A stretch of DNA of 64,000 nucleotides. Source: [Phormidium] sp. LEGE 05292 (GTDB lineage Bacteria > Cyanobacteriota > Cyanobacteriia > Cyanobacteriales > Aerosakkonemataceae). Shown here in pieces: positions 43,249-50,829 of the stretch. The translations under genes and the position numbers were made by a program. The DNA is taken from NCBI RefSeq assembly GCF_015207735.1, contig NZ_JADEWG010000004.1, forward strand, positions 1 through 64,000, given 5' to 3'. The notes beneath the pieces were generated by a model. It ran no database searches and was not told the DNA's origin. It saw only the letters and a program-made list of their open reading frames with translations. Position 1 is the stretch's first letter; every line of letters starts with the position of its first letter.

Positions 43249-43677
43249 ATGGCAGACTTTAATTGGTTAACTGCCCTATTTGGTGGCGTACTTATTGGGA
43301 GTAGCGCCACTCTCTTGCTGGCATTTAACGGACGAATTGCCGGAATTAGTGGCATGATTAATGGTGCAATTACTTTTAGCAAACAAGAGAATTGGCGTTG
43401 GATATTTATCTTGGGAATGTTGTTAGGTGGTATCTTTTACGAATATGTATTAGCGCCTCAACCCACTCCCAAATCTACATTTGCGCCTTTAGCAATGATA
43501 ATTGGTGGTTTACTCGTTGGCTTTGGTACCAGAATGGGTAGCGGTTGCACTAGTGGTCATGGAGTCTGTGGATTAGGTAGATTATCAATTCGTTCTTTAG
43601 TGGCGGTTTTGACATTTCTAACTACCGCTATTGTCACAGTTTTTATTGTGCGTCATGTGCTGCGATTAAGTTTTTGA
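43249..43677 (+). CDS. YeeE/YedE (DUF395) sulfur transporter, first half
   Basis: This 142-residue membrane protein of about four helices has the YeeE/YedE signature M-G-S-G-C-T-S-G-H-G-V-C-G-L-G-R, whose Cys residues are thought to pass thiosulfate or sulfane sulfur through the membrane (TsuA family). The ATG at 43249 was chosen; the longer frame overlaps the dioxygenase gene. It and the next gene, 14 bases on, form the two halves that TsuA-type proteins carry in one chain, and probably act as one transporter. Confidence 0.88.
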   Translation: MADFNWLTALFGGVLIGSSATLLLAFNGRIAGISGMINGAITFSKQENWRWIFILGMLLGGIFYEYVLAPQPTPKSTFAPLAMIIGGLLVGFGTRMGSGCTSGHGVCGLGRLSIRSLVAVLTFLTTAIVTVFIVRHVLRLSF

Positions 43678-43691
43678 TATAAAGTAAAAAG

Positions 43692-44102
43692 ATGAAAGAA
43701 CAATTGACAATTTTACTTTCAGGATTGCTGTTTGGTTTAGGTCTAGGATTATCACAAATGATCGATCGCGATCGCGTACTAGGCTTTCTCGATGTAACAG
43801 GTGTTTGGGACCCAACATTGTTATTTGTATTAGGTGGAGCCGTAACTGTAACAGTAATTGCCTTTCGATTTATTCTGTCTCGTTCCCAACCAATATTAGC
43901 TAACGATTTTCATTTACCAACTAAGAAAGATATTGATAAACCTTTAATTATTGGTGCTATTATTTTCGGGATTGGTTGGGGAATCGCCGGATATTGTCCT
44001 GGCCCTGGAATTACAGCTTTAGTATTAGGAATTTGGAATCCAATTCTGTTTATGATTGCCTTTATTGTCGGTTCATTGGCTTATAAATGGTACCCAAAAT
44101 AA
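43692..44102 (+). CDS. YeeE/YedE (DUF6691-type) sulfur transporter, second half
   Basis: This 136-residue membrane protein of about four helices has the motifs G-L-G-L-G-L-S-Q-M-I-D-R-D-R-V-L-G-F-L-D and G-I-G-W-G-I-A-G-Y-C-P-G-P-G, the latter with the conserved Cys of the family. It complements the preceding gene. Such split pairs occur next to BigR/SqrR regulators and persulfide dioxygenases in other bacteria and are thought to move thiosulfate or sulfane sulfur. Confidence 0.88.
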   Translation: MKEQLTILLSGLLFGLGLGLSQMIDRDRVLGFLDVTGVWDPTLLFVLGGAVTVTVIAFRFILSRSQPILANDFHLPTKKDIDKPLIIGAIIFGIGWGIAGYCPGPGITALVLGIWNPILFMIAFIVGSLAYKWYPK

Positions 44103-44188
44103 GGTATTTCTGAATTTGGTAATAAGAATGAAAAACAATCTTTCCCAGTACCCAATCCCCTTAATTTAATTGCAGGTTTGATAAAAAA

Positions 44189-45991
44189 ATGATGATGCAA
44201 ATAGAACGATCGCAAACCCAACCCTGGCTAGAAAAATGGAGCCGATTTTTTCCAATTTTAGATTGGGGTTTACACTATCAAAAACAACATTTAGCTGGTG
44301 ATATAACCGCCGGAATTATTGTTGGTAGCGTGCTAGTTCCGCAAGCAATGGCTTATGCTTTATTAGCAGGTTTACCACCGGAAATAGGTTTATATGCAAG
44401 TATTGCACCGCCAATTGTTTATGCGTTTCTTGGCACTAGTCGTTTAATTTCCGTTGCTCCTGTAGCATTAGATTCGCTGATGACTGGTGCAGCAATTGCT
44501 CCCTTAGCTGCTACCCTAGCTACTGAAAATACTCCTGAATATTTAAAAGTATATTTAGGGTTAGCATTGTTGTTAGCACTAATGATTGGTGTAATTGACA
44601 TCATTTTAGGAGTATTTCGTTTAGGATTCCTGGTAAATTTCCTCAGTCAAGCAGTCATTTCCGGTTTTATTAGTGCAGCAGCAATTATCATTGCTTTTAG
44701 TCAAGTTAAACACTTACTCGGACTAAAAATTCCCCAGACAGAATCCTTTATTCAGTTGCTAGGTTATTTAATCCAAGGAATTAGTGCAATCAACTGGGTG
44801 ACATTCACTTTAGGTGTAACTAGCATTTTAGTCTTAGTTTATTTACCGAAAATTTTGGGTAAACAACTCAAAAAAAGAGGATGGCATGAATCAACAATTA
44901 TACCAATTACTAAAAGTGCGCCTCTCCTGATAGTAATTATCGGTTCACTGTTAGTTTGGTTGTTGCACTTGGAGCAAACTGCTGGAGTGAAAGTTGTCGG
45001 TAATATTCCCCAAGGTTTACCTTCTTTGAGTTTCCCTAATTTGGATATAAATTCTATTTCTACATTAGTACCAGCCGCTTTTGCTATTAGCTTTGTAGGT
45101 TTCATGGAAGCTTATTCAGTTGGTAAGTTTTTGGCAAGTAAACGACGACAAAAAGTTGATGCTAACCAAGAATTCATTGCTTTGGGTGCTGCGAATATTA
45201 GTGCATCTCTAACAGGAGGATATCCCGTTACTGGAGGTGTAAGTCGATCGAGTGTAAACTTCTCTGCTAATGCTAATACTCCCTTGGCTTCTATTATTAC
45301 AGCGGTCATCATTGCATTAACTGTAATGTTTCTTACGCCGTTGTTTTATTACTTACCCCAAGCTTGTTTAGCAGCAATTATTGTGATGGCGGTTTCGAGT
45401 CTTTTAGATTTTGGAACGCTGAAACGCTTGTGGGTTTATAATCGCGGAGATGCGATCGCATGGTTAACCGCATTTTTTGCCGTCTTAATCACTAGTGTAG
45501 AAAAAGGCATTTTGGTAGGTGCTGCTGTATCAATTGTCTTGCATTTATGGCGCACCAGTAAACCTCATATTGCTGTCGTCGGTAGAGTAGGAGACACTGA
45601 GCATTTTCGCAATGTTCTACGGTATAATGTGAAAACTTGCCCTCATGTATTAGCCGTTCGGGTTGACGCTAGTCTTTACTTCGTTAACACTAAATATCTC
45701 GAAGATTACGTGCTTAAAACAGTAACCGATCGCCCCGAAGTCAAAAATTTATTACTAGTTTGTAGTGCTGTTAATTCAATTGATGGCAGTGCCTTGGAAA
45801 CATTAAAAGGGTTAATTGCTGACTTAAAAACCAGAGGAATCGAGTTTTATATGTCTGAAGTCAAAGGCCCAGTAATGGATAAGTTGCTAACAGTTGGATT
45901 TGTAGAGCAGTTAGGCAAAGACCATATTTTTCTCACTACCGATCGAGCAATGAAAACATTAGACACCAGAACTGGAGACTGGGAAATATAG
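44189..45991 (+). CDS. SulP-family anion transporter with STAS domain
   Basis: This 600-residue protein has an N-terminal membrane part with about 11-12 helices carrying the SulP hallmarks A-G-I-I-V-G-S-V-L-V-P-Q-A-M-A-Y-A-L-L-A-G and G-G-Y-P-V-T-G-G-V-S-R-S-S-V-N. The C-terminal cytoplasmic STAS domain (about 460-580) includes L-A-V-R-V-D-A-S-L-Y-F-V-N and V-N-S-I-D-G-S-A-L-E-T-L. SulP proteins move sulfate or bicarbonate. After the persulfide-oxidation genes a role in exporting or importing sulfate/sulfite is likely; bicarbonate (BicA-like) is the main alternative. It ends the sulfide module, with a palindrome at 46021-46056 beyond. Confidence 0.9.
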   Translation: MMMQIERSQTQPWLEKWSRFFPILDWGLHYQKQHLAGDITAGIIVGSVLVPQAMAYALLAGLPPEIGLYASIAPPIVYAFLGTSRLISVAPVALDSLMTGAAIAPLAATLATENTPEYLKVYLGLALLLALMIGVIDIILGVFRLGFLVNFLSQAVISGFISAAAIIIAFSQVKHLLGLKIPQTESFIQLLGYLIQGISAINWVTFTLGVTSILVLVYLPKILGKQLKKRGWHESTIIPITKSAPLLIVIIGSLLVWLLHLEQTAGVKVVGNIPQGLPSLSFPNLDINSISTLVPAAFAISFVGFMEAYSVGKFLASKRRQKVDANQEFIALGAANISASLTGGYPVTGGVSRSSVNFSANANTPLASIITAVIIALTVMFLTPLFYYLPQACLAAIIVMAVSSLLDFGTLKRLWVYNRGDAIAWLTAFFAVLITSVEKGILVGAAVSIVLHLWRTSKPHIAVVGRVGDTEHFRNVLRYNVKTCPHVLAVRVDASLYFVNTKYLEDYVLKTVTDRPEVKNLLLVCSAVNSIDGSALETLKGLIADLKTRGIEFYMSEVKGPVMDKLLTVGFVEQLGKDHIFLTTDRAMKTLDTRTGDWEI

Positions 45992-46020
45992 CATTCTTCT
46001 GCCATATTATTCTTAACTAA

Positions 46021-46056
46021 TAATGTAGAGACGTTATATATAACGTCTCTACATTA
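46021..46056. terminator. 36-bp perfect palindrome, GTAGAGAC family, after the SulP gene
   Basis: TAATGTAGAGACGTTATA followed by its exact reverse complement. It lies 30 bases after the SulP stop and can form a strong hairpin, so it may terminate the sulfide module. Its core 46025-46052 is related to 1003-1030 and 5674-5701. Confidence 0.6.
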
Positions 46057-46078
46057 TGCGTAATCAAGCAGACATGAT

Positions 46079-46275
46079 ATTAACTCAAGTTGCTAGTTAC
46101 AAGTCTGCTCTTTCTTAGCCCCCCTTGTTAAGGGGGGTTGGGGGGATCAAAACCTAGTAATCACAGCGTAAGATCCCCCCTCCGCCCCCCTTAACAAGGG
46201 GGGAACCAGCGGAAGCTTCGCTATTAACATCACGGGGGAACCGGAAAGAATTAATCACTAGCAACTGGCATTATT
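46079..46275. repeat. second copy of the AAGTTGCTAGTTA composite element
   Basis: The ends AACTCAAGTTGCTAGTTA and, inverted, CACTAGCAACTGGCATTATTAA flank inner inverted blocks of CCCCCCTTGTTAAGGGGGG type. It matches the element at 3818-3962 in structure though the inner blocks differ. The right end supplies the last codons (N-N-A-S-C) and TAG stop of the DUF364 gene. Confidence 0.75.
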
Positions 46276-47028
46276 AACTAATTCGAGAACGCGATATTCC
46301 ACACCTGTATCAAAAATTCTGGTACCTCCACCTTCGGCGATCGTTTGTCGTAATGCTTCTGCATTTGTTACCGCTACACCTGCTAAATAATCAATTCCCA
46401 TATCTGCTAATTCTGGCAACCAAGGAACAGTCGGGCCCATTAATACTAATTTGGCATTTTGTGATAACTCTACTAAACGGGGAAAAGTCTTATTAACGAT
46501 CGATGTTGCTGTCAAAAACACCCAATCTGCTTCCGGTAAAAGATACTCGCAAGCGGGGTCGGGAAAATCTTGACCGCTTGGTTGACGTTCGATAACCGAG
46601 ATTTCTGTATCCTGTTCATACTGCGATAGTCCGGGGTAGCGTCCAATCACAACTACTTGTTTTCCCCGAATTAAGGGCAAAAAATGTTCAAAAACAGCGA
46701 GATTTGCCGAATTTTTAGGTGAAAGTGGCTCTGCTTTCTCCAAAAGCGGCGAATTTGTATTAATTACCGCATTAATCGCTGCCATAGCAATGGTAGCTTG
46801 ATAACTGTCCCAAGAGTACAGCCAAGGAGCTAAATTTGCGATCGCTTGATTTACCAATGTCCCCGACCAAGGCAATGTGCGAGTCGCTTGACCCGGACTC
46901 ATACATAATCCTATGCCATTGGCGCGGCAAAAAGTCCAAGTTAACCCGATAATAATCTCCTCTACAAGCGCGGTTGTCTGACTTGATTCCAACAACAAGT
47001 TATAAATTTCTCGTGGATGTATCTTCAT
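46258..47028 (-). CDS. DUF364/DUF4213 protein, putative heavy-metal-chelating
   Basis: This 256-residue protein has an N-terminal DUF4213-like helix-turn part (about 1-90) and a C-terminal DUF364 Rossmann-like domain: G-K-Q-V-V-V-I-G-R-Y-P-G-L, V-I-E-R-Q-P-S-G-Q-D-F-P-D-P-A-C-E-Y-L-L-P-E-A-D and L-M-G-P-T-V-P-W-L-P. The family is predicted to bind metals, often molybdenum- or nitrogenase-linked, but its reaction is unknown. The last five residues are encoded by a dispersed repeat end, so the original C-terminus may have been replaced. It lies between the sulfide module and the haemagglutinin gene and is not clearly tied to either. Confidence 0.85.
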   Translation of the reverse strand: MKIHPREIYNLLLESSQTTALVEEIIIGLTWTFCRANGIGLCMSPGQATRTLPWSGTLVNQAIANLAPWLYSWDSYQATIAMAAINAVINTNSPLLEKAEPLSPKNSANLAVFEHFLPLIRGKQVVVIGRYPGLSQYEQDTEISVIERQPSGQDFPDPACEYLLPEADWVFLTATSIVNKTFPRLVELSQNAKLVLMGPTVPWLPELADMGIDYLAGVAVTNAEALRQTIAEGGGTRIFDTGVEYRVLELVNNASC

Positions 47029-47262
47029 AGAAAATAACCAAAAATCATCAAACTTTTTTCCATCTCTTTCCGCTTCAGGTAAAGATTCTTTACACTTTAC
47101 ACCCTATTGCACAAAGGGAAAAGTGTTTAGATTTAATTCATTTTTGTTACATTTCTCTAATAATTTAAAAGCAAAGCAAAAACTGAGTATAAGTTTTATA
47201 AATTGAAATTAATCTCAGTCGTGAAAAATTATGATTTTAATATTAATCCAAGCTGTTAAATT

Positions 47263-50200
47263 ATGGAACCTTACTCTACTGAATCATCTTATCCTACAAA
47301 TCGTTTATTCTTAATTACTATTATTTTCCTGATTTGGCGAACTAATCAAGAACCAAAAATCTTAAAAATCGATCGCCAAAAGATTTTATTGGCTTGTTGC
47401 TTTTTCTTATTGAGTTTTTCCTATAATCTAAATCAAGTACAAGCACAGATTGTCCCGGATGCTACTGTAAATACTATTGTCACACCTAACGGAAAAGCTA
47501 ACATCATTGAAGGGGGAACTAGAGCGGGTAACAACTTGTTTCACAGTTTCCGGGAATTTTCCGTTCCTACTGGAGGAGAGGCATTTTTTAACAATGCACT
47601 AAATATCAGAAATATTTTTAGTCGAGTCACTGGTAGCTCAATATCTAATATTGATGGGTTAATTAGAGCGAACGGCACAGCTAATTTATTTTTACTTAAT
47701 CCTAATGGAATTCTGTTTGGGCCAAATGCTAAATTAAACATCGGCGGCTCATTTTTTGCTTCTACAGCTAATAGTATTAAATTCAACGATGGCTTAGAAT
47801 TTGCGGCTAATAATTTGCAATCTTCACCTTTGCTAAGTGTTAATGTACCGATCGGCTTACAATATGGCAAGTCTCCGGAAGAAATTCGCATTCAAGGTAA
47901 TACCTCATCTTCTTTAGAAGTTCTCCCTGGAAAAAGCCTCACAATTCTTGGCGGAAATGTAACTATAGATGGTGGGATTTTACAAGCTCCTGGTGGCTCA
48001 ATTGAGTTAGGGGGAATTTCCACAGAGGGAACAATAGGATTAAATAATGATGGTAGTTTGAGCTTTCCTGATAATTTGGCGCGTGCAGATGTGTCAATTA
48101 TTAATCAAGCACAAATTGGAGTCCAAAGTTTTGGCGGTGGTAGCATTACTGTTAAGGCAAGAAACTTAGATATTTCTGGAGAAAGCGTACTTTTAGCAGG
48201 GATAGCAACAGGAAAAGGATCGCCGGAAAGTGTAGCCGGAGATATTTTGCTTGATGCTACTGATGCAATTACAATTACATCGAGTAACGTTGAGAACACT
48301 GTCGAAGAAAATGCGATCGGCAATAGCAAAACAATTGCTGTTAATGCGAAATCTTTAACTCTTACTAATGGTGCTGTAATTAGTACGAGTACATCAGGAA
48401 AAGGTAATGCTGGAGATATTAAAATTGTGATTAGCGATCGCCTTTCCCTCGATGGTGAAAACAGCAAAACTATGAGTGGAATTTTTGCTACCGTGTTCAA
48501 AACTGCTCAAGGTGAAGCCGGGGATATTAGTATTACCACCAACTCTCTAAGTATCACCAATGGTGGGATAATTGGTGCTGGAACTCTTGGTTTTGGCAAA
48601 GCCGGAGCAATTGCCATTCAAGCTAATGATATCTCTCTGGATGGTGAAGGGAGCAACTATTATAGTGCGATCGTCAACGGTATAGAAGAAGGTGGCACAG
48701 GTGATGGTAGAGGGATTACTATTAATACCAAAACTTTAACTTTAACTAATGGCGCTCAAATAAATGCCAGCACTTTAGGTAAGGGAAAAGCCGGGAGAAT
48801 TACGATAAATGCTAGTGAAAGTGTTTCTTTTGATGGGCAAGCTAAAGATGGAACTTCTACAGGTGCTTTTGGATATGTGGGTGAAAATGCTGACGGCGAA
48901 GCAAATGGAATTACTATTAATACGAAATCTTTAACTATTAGCAATGGCGCTCAAGTAAATGCCAGTACACTAGGCAAAGGTAACGCTGGAGATATTCAAA
49001 TTGTAGCTAGCGATCGGCTTTCCCTCAACGCAGGAAACAGCAACAATTACACGGGAATTTTTGCCACTGTCAAAGAAATTGCTCAAGGTGAAGCCGGGGA
49101 TATTAGTATTAGCACCAACTCCCTGAGTATCACCAATGGTGCGCTCATCGGTGCAGGGACTTTTGGCTTAGGCAAAGCCGGAGAAATTGCCATTCAAGCT
49201 AATGACATCTCTCTCGATGGTGAGGGTAGCAAATACCATAGTGCGATCATCAGCGGTGTACAAGAAGGTGGTGCAGGTAATGGCAGAGACATTACTATTA
49301 ATACCAAAACTTTAACTTTAACAAATGGCGCTCAATTAAATGCCAGTACTTTAGGTAAAGGTGAAGCAGGGAGAATTACGATTAATGCTAGTGAGAGTAT
49401 TTCTTTTGATGGGCAAGCTAAAGATGGAACGCCTACAGGTGCTTTTGGATATGTGGGTGAAAATGCTGAAGGTAAAGCAAATAATATTGAGATTACCACT
49501 AGAGCTTTAACTTTAACTAATGGTGCTCGCATTGATGCTAGTACTTTCGGCAATGGTAAAGCCGGAAGTATAACTATTGTGGCTAATACTATCAATTTGG
49601 ATGGAGAGACTAAGGCTGGTTTTTCAACTGAAATTAGGAGTGGAGTAGGAGAAAATGCTACTGGTGAAGCCGGAGGTATTAATATTACTACGAATTCACT
49701 TTCTGTTACTAATGGCGCTCAATTGAATGCGAATACTTTAGGAAAAGGTGATGCCGGAAGCATAAAAATTACGGCTAGCGATCGCGTATTTTTTGATGGT
49801 ACAGGAAATCAAGAAAATCCTAGTGGAGCCTTTAGCATTCTGGAAAAAAGTGCTAGTGGTAAAGCAGGCGGTGTTAGCGTCACCAGCAATTCACTAACTA
49901 TTAGTAATGGAGCTCAATTGAATGCAGGTACTTTAGGCGATGGTGATGCCGGAAGCGTGACAATAAATACCAACAATTTGTTGTTAAATAATGGTGGATC
50001 GGTGGCGACAAAGGTTGGCAACCAAGCAAAGGGAGATCCAGGCGATTTAAATATAGTTGCAGGTCGTTTACTATTAGATAACCAAAGTTTTTTGACTGCT
50101 GCATCGGAAAAAGGTGACGGTGGAAATATTAATATTCAAAGTAGAGATATTCAATTGCGTCATCAAAGTGAAATTTCTGCTGTTTCAGCCTTAGATGCTA

Positions 50201-50763
50201 AACAAGGTAATATCGATATTGCTACTCGCACTTTAGTTCTTTTAGAAGCTAGCCAAATTAGAACTGATGCAGATGCTCCTAATGGTGGTAGTAATATTAC
50301 TATTAAACCTATAGATAATTTCGGAGTTGCAGTATTTGTATCTCCTAATAGTGTGATTAGTGCTAGTGGTAATTTGTCTATACAAGGGTATATTCAACCG
50401 CAATCTTCTGACGTTCCGCAAGTAGAAGTAATTGATGCTACTAATTTAGTTGCTTCTACTTGTCGTCCTCGTGAAGGGGAACAAAGTGAATTTATTGTTA
50501 CTGGTAAAGGTGGATTGCCACCTAACCCTAATGAACCGATTATAAATGATGTGACTTGGGTAGATTTAAGACCAATAAATTTAGATGAAGGTAAAGCAGT
50601 AGGGGAACAAAGAAGTAGGCGAATAGAGGAGAAAGGTAAAGCGGAAATTGTGGAAGCTCAAGGATGGTTGAGAAATGCTAATGGTGAAGTTGTTCTTGTT
50701 GCTCAAACAGCAAAAGCTGTACCTCACAAATTGATTTTTAATCCTCAATATTGCCATGATTAA
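47263..50763 (+). CDS. two-partner secretion exoprotein (filamentous haemagglutinin N-terminal domain, TpsA-like)
   Basis: This 1166-residue surface protein has a signal peptide after an unusually long ~45-residue leader (L-L-A-C-C-F-F-L-L-S-F-S-Y, cleavage near V-Q-A-Q), then the TPS domain: I-I-E-G-G-T-R-A-G-N-N-L-F-H-S-F-R-E-F-S-V-P and L-F-L-L-N-P-N-G-I-L-F-G-P-N-A-K-L-N. The rest is a long right-handed beta-helix of S/T/N-G-A-rich coils, with L-T-N-G-A-Q-L-N-A-S-T-L-G-K-G recurring, and includes a 576-bp tandem duplication at about 48340-49493. Such proteins are exported by a TpsB/FhaC pore and mediate adhesion; no TpsB gene is in the window. The CHAT gene follows after 66 bases. Confidence 0.9.
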   Translation: MEPYSTESSYPTNRLFLITIIFLIWRTNQEPKILKIDRQKILLACCFFLLSFSYNLNQVQAQIVPDATVNTIVTPNGKANIIEGGTRAGNNLFHSFREFSVPTGGEAFFNNALNIRNIFSRVTGSSISNIDGLIRANGTANLFLLNPNGILFGPNAKLNIGGSFFASTANSIKFNDGLEFAANNLQSSPLLSVNVPIGLQYGKSPEEIRIQGNTSSSLEVLPGKSLTILGGNVTIDGGILQAPGGSIELGGISTEGTIGLNNDGSLSFPDNLARADVSIINQAQIGVQSFGGGSITVKARNLDISGESVLLAGIATGKGSPESVAGDILLDATDAITITSSNVENTVEENAIGNSKTIAVNAKSLTLTNGAVISTSTSGKGNAGDIKIVISDRLSLDGENSKTMSGIFATVFKTAQGEAGDISITTNSLSITNGGIIGAGTLGFGKAGAIAIQANDISLDGEGSNYYSAIVNGIEEGGTGDGRGITINTKTLTLTNGAQINASTLGKGKAGRITINASESVSFDGQAKDGTSTGAFGYVGENADGEANGITINTKSLTISNGAQVNASTLGKGNAGDIQIVASDRLSLNAGNSNNYTGIFATVKEIAQGEAGDISISTNSLSITNGALIGAGTFGLGKAGEIAIQANDISLDGEGSKYHSAIISGVQEGGAGNGRDITINTKTLTLTNGAQLNASTLGKGEAGRITINASESISFDGQAKDGTPTGAFGYVGENAEGKANNIEITTRALTLTNGARIDASTFGNGKAGSITIVANTINLDGETKAGFSTEIRSGVGENATGEAGGINITTNSLSVTNGAQLNANTLGKGDAGSIKITASDRVFFDGTGNQENPSGAFSILEKSASGKAGGVSVTSNSLTISNGAQLNAGTLGDGDAGSVTINTNNLLLNNGGSVATKVGNQAKGDPGDLNIVAGRLLLDNQSFLTAASEKGDGGNINIQSRDIQLRHQSEISAVSALDAKQGNIDIATRTLVLLEASQIRTDADAPNGGSNITIKPIDNFGVAVFVSPNSVISASGNLSIQGYIQPQSSDVPQVEVIDATNLVASTCRPREGEQSEFIVTGKGGLPPNPNEPIINDVTWVDLRPINLDEGKAVGEQRSRRIEEKGKAEIVEAQGWLRNANGEVVLVAQTAKAVPHKLIFNPQYCHD
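48340..49493 (+). repeat. two tandem 576-bp (192-codon) repeats inside the TpsA-like gene
   Basis: Sequence from about 48340 recurs 576 bases later: GCCATTCAAGCTAATGA at about 48612 and 49188, and GATGGGCAAGCTAAAGATGG about 48833 and 49409. Copies differ at scattered positions and preserve frame. A third, more divergent partial copy follows to about 49950. The repeats lengthen the beta-helix stalk. Confidence 0.85.
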
Positions 50764-50829
50764 TAGATTAATAGATTAATAGATTGATTATTACGTTAAT
50801 ACAAAAACTCCAAACAAATTGAGGATAAA

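Noticed and set aside
48105-49595. Several long antisense frames opposite the TpsA-like gene
   Set aside because: They mirror the repeat structure of the sense gene and lack starts with ribosome sites or any family features.
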